A DNA stretch of 64,000 bases from Nevskiaceae bacterium (GTDB lineage Bacteria; Pseudomonadota; Gammaproteobacteria; Steroidobacterales; Steroidobacteraceae), in NCBI GenBank assembly GCA_024234075.1, contig JACKOV010000002.1, positions 620,001-684,000 on the forward strand. The letters run 5' to 3'. Under the pieces are notes generated by a model, which saw only the letters and a program-made list of their open reading frames with translations, ran no database searches and was not told where the DNA came from. Each line of letters starts with the position of its first letter. Position 1 is the first letter of the stretch. Below are positions 1 through 7,785 of this stretch, piece after piece. The position numbers and the translations under genes are program-made.

Positions 1-1399
1 TGAGTGCCACGGCGTCGGTCAGCGGGCCGAGCGGGATCGCGGTGCGCCGCTGGAAGTCGAGCGCAAAGTCCTTGTCGTCCTCGACGTAGCGGACGCCAGC
101 GGTCAGCTTCAACCGGTCGGTCACCGCGTAGTCGGCCTGAGCGAAGATCGACACCGAATCGGTGCTGGCGCGGATCTGGCTGGTCGAGGTCGGGCCGCCG
201 AGCACGGTCAGGAACCAGGCGAAGTCCTGCTTGCCGTCTTCAGTGAAGTAGTAGGCACCGACCAGGTAGTTCAGGCGATCGTTGAGCGCCGCGCCCTGCA
301 ACTGCAGTTCCTGGCTCCACTGCTCGGCCCGCGGATTCGAGGCGCCGATGGTGGCGCCGCGACCGCTGAAGTCGGTGGTGAAGAAGTCGTCGGTCTTCAC
401 ATAGCCGGTGATCGAGCGGATCGTGCCGATGCCGATGTCCCAGGACAGGTTCGCCGAGGCGATGGTCTGCTGGGTGCCGGCGCGCGGCTTGTCGCTGATC
501 AGGGCCAGCCCGTGGCCGATCGCCGGCGTCGACAGGCTCTTGTTGCCGTACAGCAGCACGACGTCGTCGGAGGTGTAGCGGGAGTTCGTCGGTACGCTGC
601 CCGAGCCGCCGGGCAGCATCTGGTTGGAATCGTTCTTGCTGTCGACATAGGCGAAGGAGAACATCGCCTTGAACGAGTCACCGCGGTAGGCGAGCTTGGC
701 GCGGTAGGCCTGGTTCTGCTCGAGGCCGGTTTCCTCGCCGGTGGCGATGTTCTTCCACTGGCCGTCCTTGTTGTTGACCTGGGCGGAGAACGACATCGAC
801 CAGTTGTCGTTGATCGGCTTGCCGACGCTGAGGCTGGCAACGTACTGATCCCAGTTGCCGATGCCGAGCTTGGCGTTGAACCACTCGCTGGCACCGGGGT
901 CGCGGGTCACGAACTTGATCGCACCGGCGAGCGTGTTGCGGCCGTAGAGCGTGCCCTGCGGACCGCGCAGCACCTCGACGCGCTCGATGTCGGCCAGGGT
1001 CACGTTGTTGCCGTTGAGGCGGGCGATGTAGACGTCGTCGACGTAAATGCCGAAGGGGGACTCGGCGACCACGAGCGAGGCATCCTGCTGCAGCGAACCG
1101 CGCAGCGACGGCGACAGGTTGGTCGGCGAAGTGATGTTGTTGCTCATGCGCAGGCTGGGTGCGAAGCGCTGCAGGTCACGTGCCTCGACGACCTGGCGAT
1201 TTTCGAGGGCTTCGGCGCTCAGGGCGCTGACCGCCACCGGCACCGATTGCAGCGATGCTTCACGGCGCTCGGCGGTGACGACAATCTCCTCGAGGCCGCC
1301 GCTGGGGGCGGCAGCCGGCGTGCTGCCGGACTGCGCCAGGCCGGCGGCAGGTAGTGCGGCCATTCCGATGGCAAAAGGCAACAAGCGTTGGATCGACAT
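1..1399 (-). CDS. TonB-dependent outer-membrane receptor, N-terminal part (C-terminus off the left edge)
   Basis: About 466 codons are present and the frame is still open at base 1, so this is a partial gene. A signal peptide (residues 1-22) is followed by a TonB-box-like stretch, EEIVVTAERRE at about 37-47, then a plug domain with ADIERVEVLRGPQGTLYGRN, a hallmark of TonB-dependent receptors, and the first barrel strands. Receptors of this kind import ligands too large or scarce for porins, powered by TonB-ExbB-ExbD. The subclass resembles the catabolic receptors common in oligotrophic and xenobiotic-degrading proteobacteria rather than a recognisable siderophore receptor. The ligand cannot be read from this part. 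The ATG at 1399 is preceded by AGAGGGAG and gives a proper signal peptide. An inverted repeat lies upstream at 1534-1553. Confidence 0.93.
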   Translation of the reverse strand, partial: MSIQRLLPFAIGMAALPAAGLAQSGSTPAAAPSGGLEEIVVTAERREASLQSVPVAVSALSAEALENRQVVEARDLQRFAPSLRMSNNITSPTNLSPSLRGSLQQDASLVVAESPFGIYVDDVYIARLNGNNVTLADIERVEVLRGPQGTLYGRNTLAGAIKFVTRDPGASEWFNAKLGIGNWDQYVASLSVGKPINDNWSMSFSAQVNNKDGQWKNIATGEETGLEQNQAYRAKLAYRGDSFKAMFSFAYVDSKNDSNQMLPGGSGSVPTNSRYTSDDVVLLYGNKSLSTPAIGHGLALISDKPRAGTQQTIASANLSWDIGIGTIRSITGYVKTDDFFTTDFSGRGATIGASNPRAEQWSQELQLQGAALNDRLNYLVGAYYFTEDGKQDFAWFLTVLGGPTSTSQIRASTDSVSIFAQADYAVTDRLKLTAGVRYVEDDKDFALDFQRRTAIPLGPLTDAVAL

Positions 1400-1533
1400 T
1401 TTGGAGCTCCCTCTGTTCCTGTACGGAAATGCTGCGGAGGCAGGCGACACTTGAAAACCAAGCTCGCGGAATCTACCAAACTGGCAGGTGGTTTGTACCT
1501 ATTGATTGCCTTGCAGGCTTGTGGACAAACCAG

Positions 1534-1553
1534 TTGTTGCCAATAGGCAACAA
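1534..1553. promoter_or_regulatory. Perfect 8-bp inverted repeat upstream of the TonB receptor
   Basis: TTGTTGCC-AATA-GGCAACAA is a perfect dyad in the 181-bp gap between the receptor start (1399) and the stop of the oxidoreductase on the same strand (1581). A second, wider dyad sits nearby: TGGTTTGT at 1489-1496 and ACAAACCA at 1525-1532. No T-run follows the hairpin on either strand, so an operator for the receptor gene is more likely than an intrinsic terminator, but neither is proven. Confidence 0.4.
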
Positions 1554-1580
1554 TAGCGGCGCGCGGCCAGGGACGCCATC

Positions 1581-2600
1581 TCAGCCGGTGATGCGGATGA
1601 CGACCTTGCCGGCATTACGCCCGGCGAGGATGTATTCGGATGCATCGGCGATGCGCTCAAGCCCGTGGAACGGCGTCGGATCGACCAGCACCTTGAGGCG
1701 ACCGGCATAGTAGAGATCGAGGATGCGGCGCGCGGTGTCGTCGAAATATTCCGGGAAAGCCTGGTTCTGGAAGGCGCGTACCGAAGCCGATTTCCAGTAC
1801 AGCTGCTGATAGATCCGTGGCTGCGGCAGGTACTCCACCGGCTGGTCGAAATCGGAGGTGTGACCGCTGATCACCAGCCGGCCGCGCATCGCGAGGTTGT
1901 CGAGGAAGGCATCGAAGATTTCGCCGCCGACCGAGTCGTAGGCGAGGTCGATGCCGCGCGGATACTCGCTGGCCAGCACCTGACGCAGATTCTCGCTGCG
2001 GTAGTTGATCACCCGATCGACGCCCAGCGAGCGCAGCAGCGCGGCCTTGTCGTCGCTGCCGGTCAGGCCGATCACGTGCGAGCCGGCGAGCTTGGCGATC
2101 TGCACGACGATGTGGCCGAGGCCGCCAGCGGCGGCCGATACCGCCACCGTCTCGCCGCCACGCAACTCGCCGATGCGTTCCAGCCCGACCATGCCGGAGA
2201 TGCCGGTGGGCACCAGCGTCAGCACTTCCGGCGTCGGCTCGCGGACGCGTACCAGCCGTTCGACCTCGGCCAGCTGATACTCGCGGTAGCCCGAGCCGAG
2301 GCGAGTGGTCGCAACGGCATCGCCTTCACGCCAGCCGCTCACACCGGGCCCGATCGCAACGATTTCGCCGACCGATTCGATGCCCATGTCGAAGGGTGGC
2401 CGCACGTCGACGTAGCGGATGGTGTTGCGACAGAGATTCTTGTCGAAGATCGCATTGCAGCCCGCCCAGTGATTGCGGATCACGACCTGGCCAGGGCCTG
2501 GATCGACCCAGGCCTGGGTGGTCACGCTCGTCGACGTGCGAAAGTCGCCGGTCAGCTCGTGGATGACGAGCTTGCGGAAATGGTCGGGCAGTGTAGGCAT
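1581..2600 (-). CDS. Zinc-less MDR quinone/prostaglandin-reductase-like oxidoreductase
   Basis: 339 residues in the medium-chain dehydrogenase/reductase fold. The N-terminus has the FRKLVIHEL stretch typical of the PTGR3/ZADH2-like branch. The NADPH-binding turn AAAGGLG is at about 156-162, and no structural-zinc Cys cluster is visible, which fits an NADPH-dependent 2-alkenal/enone reductase rather than an alcohol dehydrogenase. An upstream in-frame start at 2660 exists, but the ATG at 2600 begins at the conserved N-terminus. It is divergent from the SDR gene at 2673, leaving about 70 bp for both promoters. The substrate is unknown; reduction of alpha,beta-unsaturated carbonyls is the family expectation. 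Confidence 0.85.
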   Translation of the reverse strand: MPTLPDHFRKLVIHELTGDFRTSTSVTTQAWVDPGPGQVVIRNHWAGCNAIFDKNLCRNTIRYVDVRPPFDMGIESVGEIVAIGPGVSGWREGDAVATTRLGSGYREYQLAEVERLVRVREPTPEVLTLVPTGISGMVGLERIGELRGGETVAVSAAAGGLGHIVVQIAKLAGSHVIGLTGSDDKAALLRSLGVDRVINYRSENLRQVLASEYPRGIDLAYDSVGGEIFDAFLDNLAMRGRLVISGHTSDFDQPVEYLPQPRIYQQLYWKSASVRAFQNQAFPEYFDDTARRILDLYYAGRLKVLVDPTPFHGLERIADASEYILAGRNAGKVVIRITG

Positions 2601-2672
2601 CGTCGTCGGGGATGGCGGCCACGAGGCTGGCGCGCTAGATTGCGGCGGATCATAGCGCAAGGGGATCCGACG

Positions 2673-3395
2673 ATGCCGACGGTTCTGGTCACCGGTGCAG
2701 GCCGCGGCCTGGGGTTCGAACTCGTCCGCCAGTACGCCGCGGACGGCTGGGCGGTGCTCGCCTGCGTGCGATCACCCGCCAAGGCCTTCGAACTCGCGGC
2801 GCTGGCGGCCGATGCGGCCGGGCGAGTCGAGATCCATGCGCTCGATCTCGCCGACCACGCCAGCATCGATGCGCTCGCGGCGCAGCTCGCCGGCCGGCCG
2901 ATCGACGTGCTGCTGAATTCGGCTGGCACGATGGGGCAAGGCAGCTTCGCCGCCGAAGGCATCGCCTTCGGGCGCTTCGGCAGTTCGGACTTCGGCGACT
3001 GGATGCAGGTCCTGCGCATCAATTCGATCGGGCCGATGAAAATGGCCGAGGCCTTCGTGACGCATGTCGCGGCGTCACAGCAGAAGAAGATCGTCGCGCT
3101 GAGCAGCGTCATCGGCTCGATCGAGCGCAATCGCATCGGCGGCTTGTACGCCTACCGGGCCAGCAAGGCTGCGTTGAACGCGATCATGCGTTCGATGGCC
3201 ATCGACCTGCAGAAGAGCCACGGCATCCTGGCTGCACCGATCCATCCGGGCTGGGTGAAGACGGATATGGGCGGGCCGAGGGCGGATATCGACGCGGTTA
3301 CCAGCATCACGGGTGTGCGCAACATGATCGCTCGTCTCGATGCCGAGCGCGCCGGGCGCTTCTGGATGTACGACGGCAGCGAGCTGCCCTGGTAA
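2673..3395 (+). CDS. SDR-family oxidoreductase (short-chain dehydrogenase)
   Basis: 240 residues. The Rossmann motif TGAGRGLG is at 7-14, NSAG (the NNAG position) at about 82-85, the catalytic Ser at 144/145 (SSV) and Y161-x3-K165 (YRASK), so the classical SDR catalytic set is complete. The protein resembles the C-factor/sniffer-like branch, which acts on carbonyl compounds; the substrate cannot be assigned. The ATG at 2673 starts directly at the first beta strand; much longer in-frame extensions exist only because the antisense of the neighbouring gene is open. Monocistronic, divergent from the MDR gene and convergent with the response regulator. Confidence 0.88.
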   Translation: MPTVLVTGAGRGLGFELVRQYAADGWAVLACVRSPAKAFELAALAADAAGRVEIHALDLADHASIDALAAQLAGRPIDVLLNSAGTMGQGSFAAEGIAFGRFGSSDFGDWMQVLRINSIGPMKMAEAFVTHVAASQQKKIVALSSVIGSIERNRIGGLYAYRASKAALNAIMRSMAIDLQKSHGILAAPIHPGWVKTDMGGPRADIDAVTSITGVRNMIARLDAERAGRFWMYDGSELPW

Positions 3396-3397
3396 TC

Positions 3398-3426
3398 GGC
3401 AGCATCGCCCGGCCGGCCGGGCTGCC
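3398..3426. terminator. GC-rich hairpin between convergent genes
   Basis: The core GCCCGGCCGGCCGGGC (3407-3422) is perfectly self-complementary and is flanked by outer arms GGCAGC and GCTGCC. It lies 3 bp after the SDR stop and 42 bp from the stop of the convergent response regulator. There is no U-tract, so it would act as a bidirectional transcript-end stabiliser or a weak terminator at best. Confidence 0.35.
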
Positions 3427-3467
3427 AGGCTGGGCCGGCTGAGCCAGGTTTGCGCCGTGCGTCGGTT

Positions 3468-4238
3468 TCAGAGTTTCAGCTGCTGGAAATAATCGCGGAC
3501 CCGGTCGCGATAGCCCTCGCTGCTGGTGACGGTCGCGCCGCCGGCGAGCACGAGGATGAAATCGCCGCGCGGCGTGCGGCTGATCTCGCGCACATGGTCG
3601 ACGTTCACCAGGCAGGAGCGCGAGATCCGCAGCATCGGCTGACCGGCGAGCGTCTGTTCGGCCTGCGCGAGCGTACTGCGTGCGTGGAACAGTTCGCGGC
3701 CGACCCGGATCCGGACGTAATTGCGTTCGGATTCGACCAGCTCGATGGCGGCGACATCCAGCATGTGCAGCGAGCCACCCGCTTCGGCCAGCAGCCGCGG
3801 CCGCCGGTCGAGCGTCGGGCGCGCCAGCCGTTCGAGCTGCGACAGCACCGCATCGAGCGCCGTCTGGCGCGCCGGTGCGGCATCGCGCCGGCTGCGGACG
3901 CGTTCCAGGGTCTGGCGGAAGCGCGCTTCGTCGAACGGTTTCAGCAGATAGTCGGTCGCGTTGACCTCGAAGGCTTGCAGTGCGTACTGGTCGTAGGCCG
4001 TGACGAACACGATGGCTGGCAACGTCGCGGGGTCGAGTCGCCGCGCGATCTCGATGCCGGTCATGGTGTCCATCTGGATGTCGAGGAACAGCAGCCCGGG
4101 CCGTTGTGCGCGGATTGCCTCGAGTGCGGCCCGCCCGTCGCCGAATTCGCCGACGACCCGCAGGTCCGGCTCCGCCGCGCAGCATTCCCGCAGCGTTCGC
4201 CGGGCCGCGGGTTCGTCGTCGACGATGATCACGTCCAT
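3468..4238 (-). CDS. LytTR-family response regulator
   Basis: 256 residues. The receiver domain (1-120) carries the acidic pair D7/D8, phospho-acceptor D53 (FLDIQM), T80 and K100 (LLKPF). A linker of about 30 residues leads to a C-terminal LytTR DNA-binding domain (about 150-254) with the typical ISRSCLVNVDHV stretch. The ATG at 4238 is chosen because it opens at the receiver's first strand; the upstream in-frame start at 4286 would add 16 residues reaching the kinase stop. It lies about 50 bp behind the sensor kinase and is surely co-transcribed with it. Targets are unknown; LytTR regulators usually bind pairs of direct repeats. Confidence 0.93.
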   Translation of the reverse strand: MDVIIVDDEPAARRTLRECCAAEPDLRVVGEFGDGRAALEAIRAQRPGLLFLDIQMDTMTGIEIARRLDPATLPAIVFVTAYDQYALQAFEVNATDYLLKPFDEARFRQTLERVRSRRDAAPARQTALDAVLSQLERLARPTLDRRPRLLAEAGGSLHMLDVAAIELVESERNYVRIRVGRELFHARSTLAQAEQTLAGQPMLRISRSCLVNVDHVREISRTPRGDFILVLAGGATVTSSEGYRDRVRDYFQQLKL

Positions 4239-4288
4239 GCGCAGACCTTGTCCGGTGTGTGAAGGTGGCTGGGTCGCAGACCGCACAT

Positions 4289-5542
4289 TCAGTCCGCTGC
4301 CGGTTCAGCGCGCGCGGCCGGCGGCTCGCGCAGCGCGGGCAGCGTGATTTCGCTGTGCCAGGTCGTGGCCGGCAGGCCTTGCTCCGCCAGCGGGCTGCTG
4401 CGCAGGCTGGCTTGTCGGCCGAGCTGCACGGCCAGCCGTTCGCGCACATTGCGCAGCCCGATGCCCTCGCGACCCCTGCCGCGCCCGGCGGCGATGTCGT
4501 TGGTGATGCCGATGCGGATCGTGGCGTCGGCGCTGCCGTCGGCAGGTTCGACCGTGACCTGGATCCGCACCGGGCCGTCGTGGCCGGCGAGGCCGTGCAC
4601 TACGGCGTTCTCGACTAGCGGCTGCAGGATCAGGCTCGGAACCCAGACCTGCGGCAGCGAATCGGCCGGCGGCAGCTCGATGCTCAGCCGGTCCGAAAAG
4701 CGTTTCTGTTGCAGCGCGAGGTAGAGCTGCACGAACTGCAGCTCGTCGGCGAGCCGCGACCACTCCTGCTCTCCGGCCGTCAGCAGGCGGCGCAGCAGAT
4801 CGGCGAGCTGCACGACCATCGACTGGGCGGTGGGCGGATCCCAGGCGATGTTGCCGCGGATGGTGTGCAGGAGATTGAACAGGGTATGCGGCGAGAGCTG
4901 CATGCGCAGCGCGGCGAGACGCGCCGCGGACCATTGCCGCTGCAGCACGGAGACGCGCAGCTGGGTGTCGTGAAAGCGCTTGTAGAGCACCAGGCCGCTG
5001 AGCAGTGCGACGCCGAAGCCGTATTTCAGGAAGAAGTCGGTGAAGCTGGCGATCGCCTGCGTGAACATCCATTCGTTGAGCCAGAAGCCCGGCGTCAGTG
5101 GATTGTCCCAGGAGCCGCTGGGCAGTGCCTTGCCGGACACCAGGTGATGGGCGACGAGGATCGCCGGTCGTGCCAGCAGCGCAAAGCCCAGGCCCATCAG
5201 TACCTGCAGCGGCAGTTTCCACCAGAGCGGCCGCCAGTCGAGGCGTAGCGATGCGGCGTAGCAGGCCAGCAGCACCGGGAACATCAGCACGTGCTGCAGC
5301 ACCCGGGCCTGCCAGGGCGCAAATACGGCTTCGTCGGTGAACGAGGCGAGGGTCGAACTCATGCTGTAGGCATACAGCACCGCCGACAAGGCGACGTAGC
5401 TCCAGAACAGCAACACGATGCCGACGAACTGCCACGGCTGCAGGCAGCCCGCGATGCGCCACCGCCCGCCCCGGCCTTCGAGTGCTGCGCTCATGGTGTC
5501 GGTCGAAGGCGGTGGATCGACGCTGATCGGCCTTGCGCTCAT
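4289..5542 (-). CDS. LytS/AlgZ-type membrane sensor histidine kinase
   Basis: 417 residues. Four or so hydrophobic segments (about 37-60, 80-100, 108-135, 160-187) are followed by a His_kinase domain with the phospho-acceptor H219 in QLSPHTLFNLLHTI and a HATPase domain with the N-box LVENAVVHG and a G-rich GREGIGLRNVRERL lid. The usual family motif is PHFLFN; here it is PHTLFN, a small variation. No periplasmic sensor domain is evident, so the signal is probably sensed in or near the membrane. A second Met at residue 17 (5494) is an alternative start. Forms a two-gene operon with the LytTR regulator at 3468-4238. Confidence 0.92.
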   Translation of the reverse strand: MSARPISVDPPPSTDTMSAALEGRGGRWRIAGCLQPWQFVGIVLLFWSYVALSAVLYAYSMSSTLASFTDEAVFAPWQARVLQHVLMFPVLLACYAASLRLDWRPLWWKLPLQVLMGLGFALLARPAILVAHHLVSGKALPSGSWDNPLTPGFWLNEWMFTQAIASFTDFFLKYGFGVALLSGLVLYKRFHDTQLRVSVLQRQWSAARLAALRMQLSPHTLFNLLHTIRGNIAWDPPTAQSMVVQLADLLRRLLTAGEQEWSRLADELQFVQLYLALQQKRFSDRLSIELPPADSLPQVWVPSLILQPLVENAVVHGLAGHDGPVRIQVTVEPADGSADATIRIGITNDIAAGRGRGREGIGLRNVRERLAVQLGRQASLRSSPLAEQGLPATTWHSEITLPALREPPAARAEPAAD

Positions 5543-5799
5543 GACATCCAGAGTAACCCAACGGCGGATTGCCGGCCCTGCCGGCCGGGCGCCGCGGGAC
5601 GAAGCCGTTGCGGGACGGGATCCGCGGCCGCGGGGCCGGGACGAGGCCGTTTCGATCCGGGATGGCGGCGGATTGGGCCTGGTACGAGTGCGAGGCTGAC
5701 GGGGATGGGTACGTGCCGCGCCTGCAGACGCGCGCGCCGGCTCGGCGTTCTCATGTGCACCACGGCATCGCCGCCGCCATTACTGCCAGGAGAACTGTC

Positions 5800-6147
5800 A
5801 TGTCAAACCGTCGTACCCTGATCGCCCTTGCCGCCGTGACCGGCTTGCTGGGCTCGTTCGCCACCTCGGCCGCGCAGCCGGCCAATGTCGCCGACGTCGA
5901 GGTGGTGCGAGTCGTGGTCCAGTACGGAGACCTGAACCTCGATACCGACAGTGGCTTGCGGCAGTTGCAGCGCCGGCTGGTTGCCGCGGCACGCGAAGCC
6001 TGCGGCCAGCCTGATGCGCGCAATCTGCAGCTGGCCAATCGCGCCCGTGCTTGCGTCGACCGGGCCATGGCCCTGGCGGTTGCCGAAGTCGGCAATGCAC
6101 GCCTAGTGCAGTTGAATGCCGGTGGAGGCAACGCGCTGGGTGGTTGA
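5800..6147 (+). CDS. UrcA-family small secreted protein
   Basis: 115 residues with a signal peptide (cleavage near residue 25, after SAA). The mature part has the UrcA signature, a VVVQYGDLNLDTDSGLRQLQRRL stretch followed by a Cys in AAREACG and a second Cys in RACVDRA. Function is unknown; the family is widespread in alpha- and gammaproteobacteria as small periplasmic proteins. AGGAGA lies 6-11 bases before the ATG. An upstream in-frame extension to 5569 lacks coding character. The 257-bp gap before it contains an imperfect direct repeat around GACGAAGCCGTT and GACGAGGCCGTT, but no clear promoter. Confidence 0.85.
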   Translation: MSNRRTLIALAAVTGLLGSFATSAAQPANVADVEVVRVVVQYGDLNLDTDSGLRQLQRRLVAAAREACGQPDARNLQLANRARACVDRAMALAVAEVGNARLVQLNAGGGNALGG

Positions 6148-6168
6148 GCATCGCAATCCGGCGGGTCA

Positions 6169-6231
6169 TGCCGCGTAGCGTCGTGCTGGGGCACACGGCC
6201 AGGCCCGGCGCCGGTCGGACGCTACGCGGCA
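6169..6231. repeat. Inverted repeat with perfect 14-bp arms between convergent genes
   Basis: TGCCGCGTAGCGTC (6169-6182) and GACGCTACGCGGCA (6218-6231) are exact reverse complements separated by 35 bases. The element fills the gap between the UrcA gene (stop 6147) and the otsA stop (6238). It may be a bidirectional terminator-like structure or a REP-type dispersed element. No T-run is present. Confidence 0.6.
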
Positions 6232-6237
6232 GAATCG

Positions 6238-7785
6238 TCAGGCACGGCGCGGTTGCGGCAGGCCTGGGCGAGATACGACGCCGCGCACGGTCGCGGCTGC
6301 GTTGCCAAGGGGCGTCGGCCACTCCGCCGCGGCAGGCTCCAGCGGGCGCGGCTTCGGCTGGCCGGCAGGGCGGCTGCCCGAGTCGTCGCTCCCGAGCACG
6401 ATGTTCGGCACACTGCGCGTTGCCGCCAGCGCCGAGATCATGCGGGTGTGCCAGGCCGTCAGGTCGTTGCGCCGCAACGCCGCGAGGTTCACGGCGTGGC
6501 GTTCCAGTCTTTCGGCCAGCGGCATCGACAGCGCAAGCTGGATCGCCAGTGCGACGCCGCGCGTATCGTGCGGGTTCACCAGCAGCGCGCCGGTGAGCTC
6601 GCGCGCGGCACCGGCGAGGGACGAGAGGATCAGCACGCCGGGGTCCTCGGAATCCTGCGCCGCGACGAACTCCTTGGCCACGAGGTTCATGCCGTCGCGC
6701 ACCGGCGTGACCAGCCCGACCTGGGCGACGCGAAAGAAGCCCATCAAGACATCGTGCGAGAAATTGCGGTTCAGGTAGCGGATCGGCGTCCAGTCGGTTT
6801 CCGCGAATCGTCCGTTGATCCGGCCGGCCGTCTGTTCGAGGTCGCGCCGGATCCGCGAGTAGGCGCGCAGATCGGAACGCGAGAGCGGCGCGATCTGCAG
6901 ATACGTGATGTGGTTGAGGTTGTCCGGGTGCATTTCCAGGAACCGCTCGTAGGCCCGGAAGCGGCTCACCAGCCCCTTGCTGTAGTCGAGCCGGTCGACG
7001 CCGATCATCAGCCGCCTGCCGAGCAGGCCGCTGAGCATGCGCCGGACGTCGGCGGTGTTCTGCGACTCGATCGCTTCGCGCTGGACCGTATCGATGTCGA
7101 CGCTGATCGGATAGGCGTCGAGCAGCACGCGCCGCTCGCCGGCGCGCACCGAACCGTCCGGCAGCAGTGCTTCGGGGCCGTGCAGCTGCAGCACCGCCGA
7201 GCGGAACGAATCGACGTCGGTCTGCGTCTGGAAGCCGAGCACGTCGTAGACCAGCATCGCATTGACGAGCTCACCATACACCGGCAGGACGCGCAGCGCC
7301 TCGACGTGCGGGAACGGCACGTGCAGGAAGAAGGCGGCCGGCTGTTGCGCGCCGTGCTCGCGCAGGGCGCGCGCCAGCGGGATCAGGTGGAAATCGTGCA
7401 CCCACAGCAGGTCGTCGTCCCGCAGCAGCGGCCGCAGTGCCGCGGCAAAGCGCCGGTTCACCTGCAGGTAACCGGCATAGTCCTCGTCGGTGAAGTGCAC
7501 CGTTTCGACGAAATAGTGGAACGTCGGCCACAGCGCACCGTTGCTGAAGCCGTTCAGAAAGCGCGTGAATTCGGCATGCTCGAGGTCGATGGTCGCGTAC
7601 GAGATGCCGTTGCGCGTGACGACCTCCGGCTCGTCGCTCTCGCTTGCTCCGACCTGGCCGCTCCAGCCGAACCACAGTCCGCCGCGCGCCTGCATGGCCG
7701 CGAGCACGCCGACTGCGAGCCCGCCCGGCGCGGTGCCGCGGCGGGGAACGGAGACACGGTTCGAAACCGCGACGACTCGATTCAT
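6238..7785 (-). CDS. otsA: Alpha,alpha-trehalose-phosphate synthase (UDP-forming), GT20
   Basis: 515 residues. The enzyme makes trehalose 6-phosphate from a nucleotide-glucose and glucose 6-phosphate in the cytoplasm. The N-terminal SNRV...GGLAVGV loop, the WVHDFHLIPLARALR stretch and DRLDYSKGL are all diagnostic of OtsA. About 40 Pro/Ala-rich residues extend the C-terminus beyond the usual GT20 end. The ATG at 7785 overlaps the GH15 stop as ATGA, so translation is probably coupled; the longer frame to 7869 would run into the GH15 gene. Last gene of the otsB-GH15-otsA operon. Role: osmolyte or stress-protectant synthesis. Confidence 0.95.
   Translation of the reverse strand: MNRVVAVSNRVSVPRRGTAPGGLAVGVLAAMQARGGLWFGWSGQVGASESDEPEVVTRNGISYATIDLEHAEFTRFLNGFSNGALWPTFHYFVETVHFTDEDYAGYLQVNRRFAAALRPLLRDDDLLWVHDFHLIPLARALREHGAQQPAAFFLHVPFPHVEALRVLPVYGELVNAMLVYDVLGFQTQTDVDSFRSAVLQLHGPEALLPDGSVRAGERRVLLDAYPISVDIDTVQREAIESQNTADVRRMLSGLLGRRLMIGVDRLDYSKGLVSRFRAYERFLEMHPDNLNHITYLQIAPLSRSDLRAYSRIRRDLEQTAGRINGRFAETDWTPIRYLNRNFSHDVLMGFFRVAQVGLVTPVRDGMNLVAKEFVAAQDSEDPGVLILSSLAGAARELTGALLVNPHDTRGVALAIQLALSMPLAERLERHAVNLAALRRNDLTAWHTRMISALAATRSVPNIVLGSDDSGSRPAGQPKPRPLEPAAAEWPTPLGNAAATVRGVVSRPGLPQPRRA

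Noticed and set aside
1665..3395. A 576-codon plus-strand frame that ends in the SDR.
   Set aside because: Its first 336 codons are antisense to the MDR gene; the SDR proper starts at 2673.
5596..5675. Imperfect direct repeat around GACGAAGCCGTT / GACGAGGCCGTT in the 257-bp gap before the UrcA gene.
   Set aside because: Too imperfect and GC-rich to be called a regulatory site.
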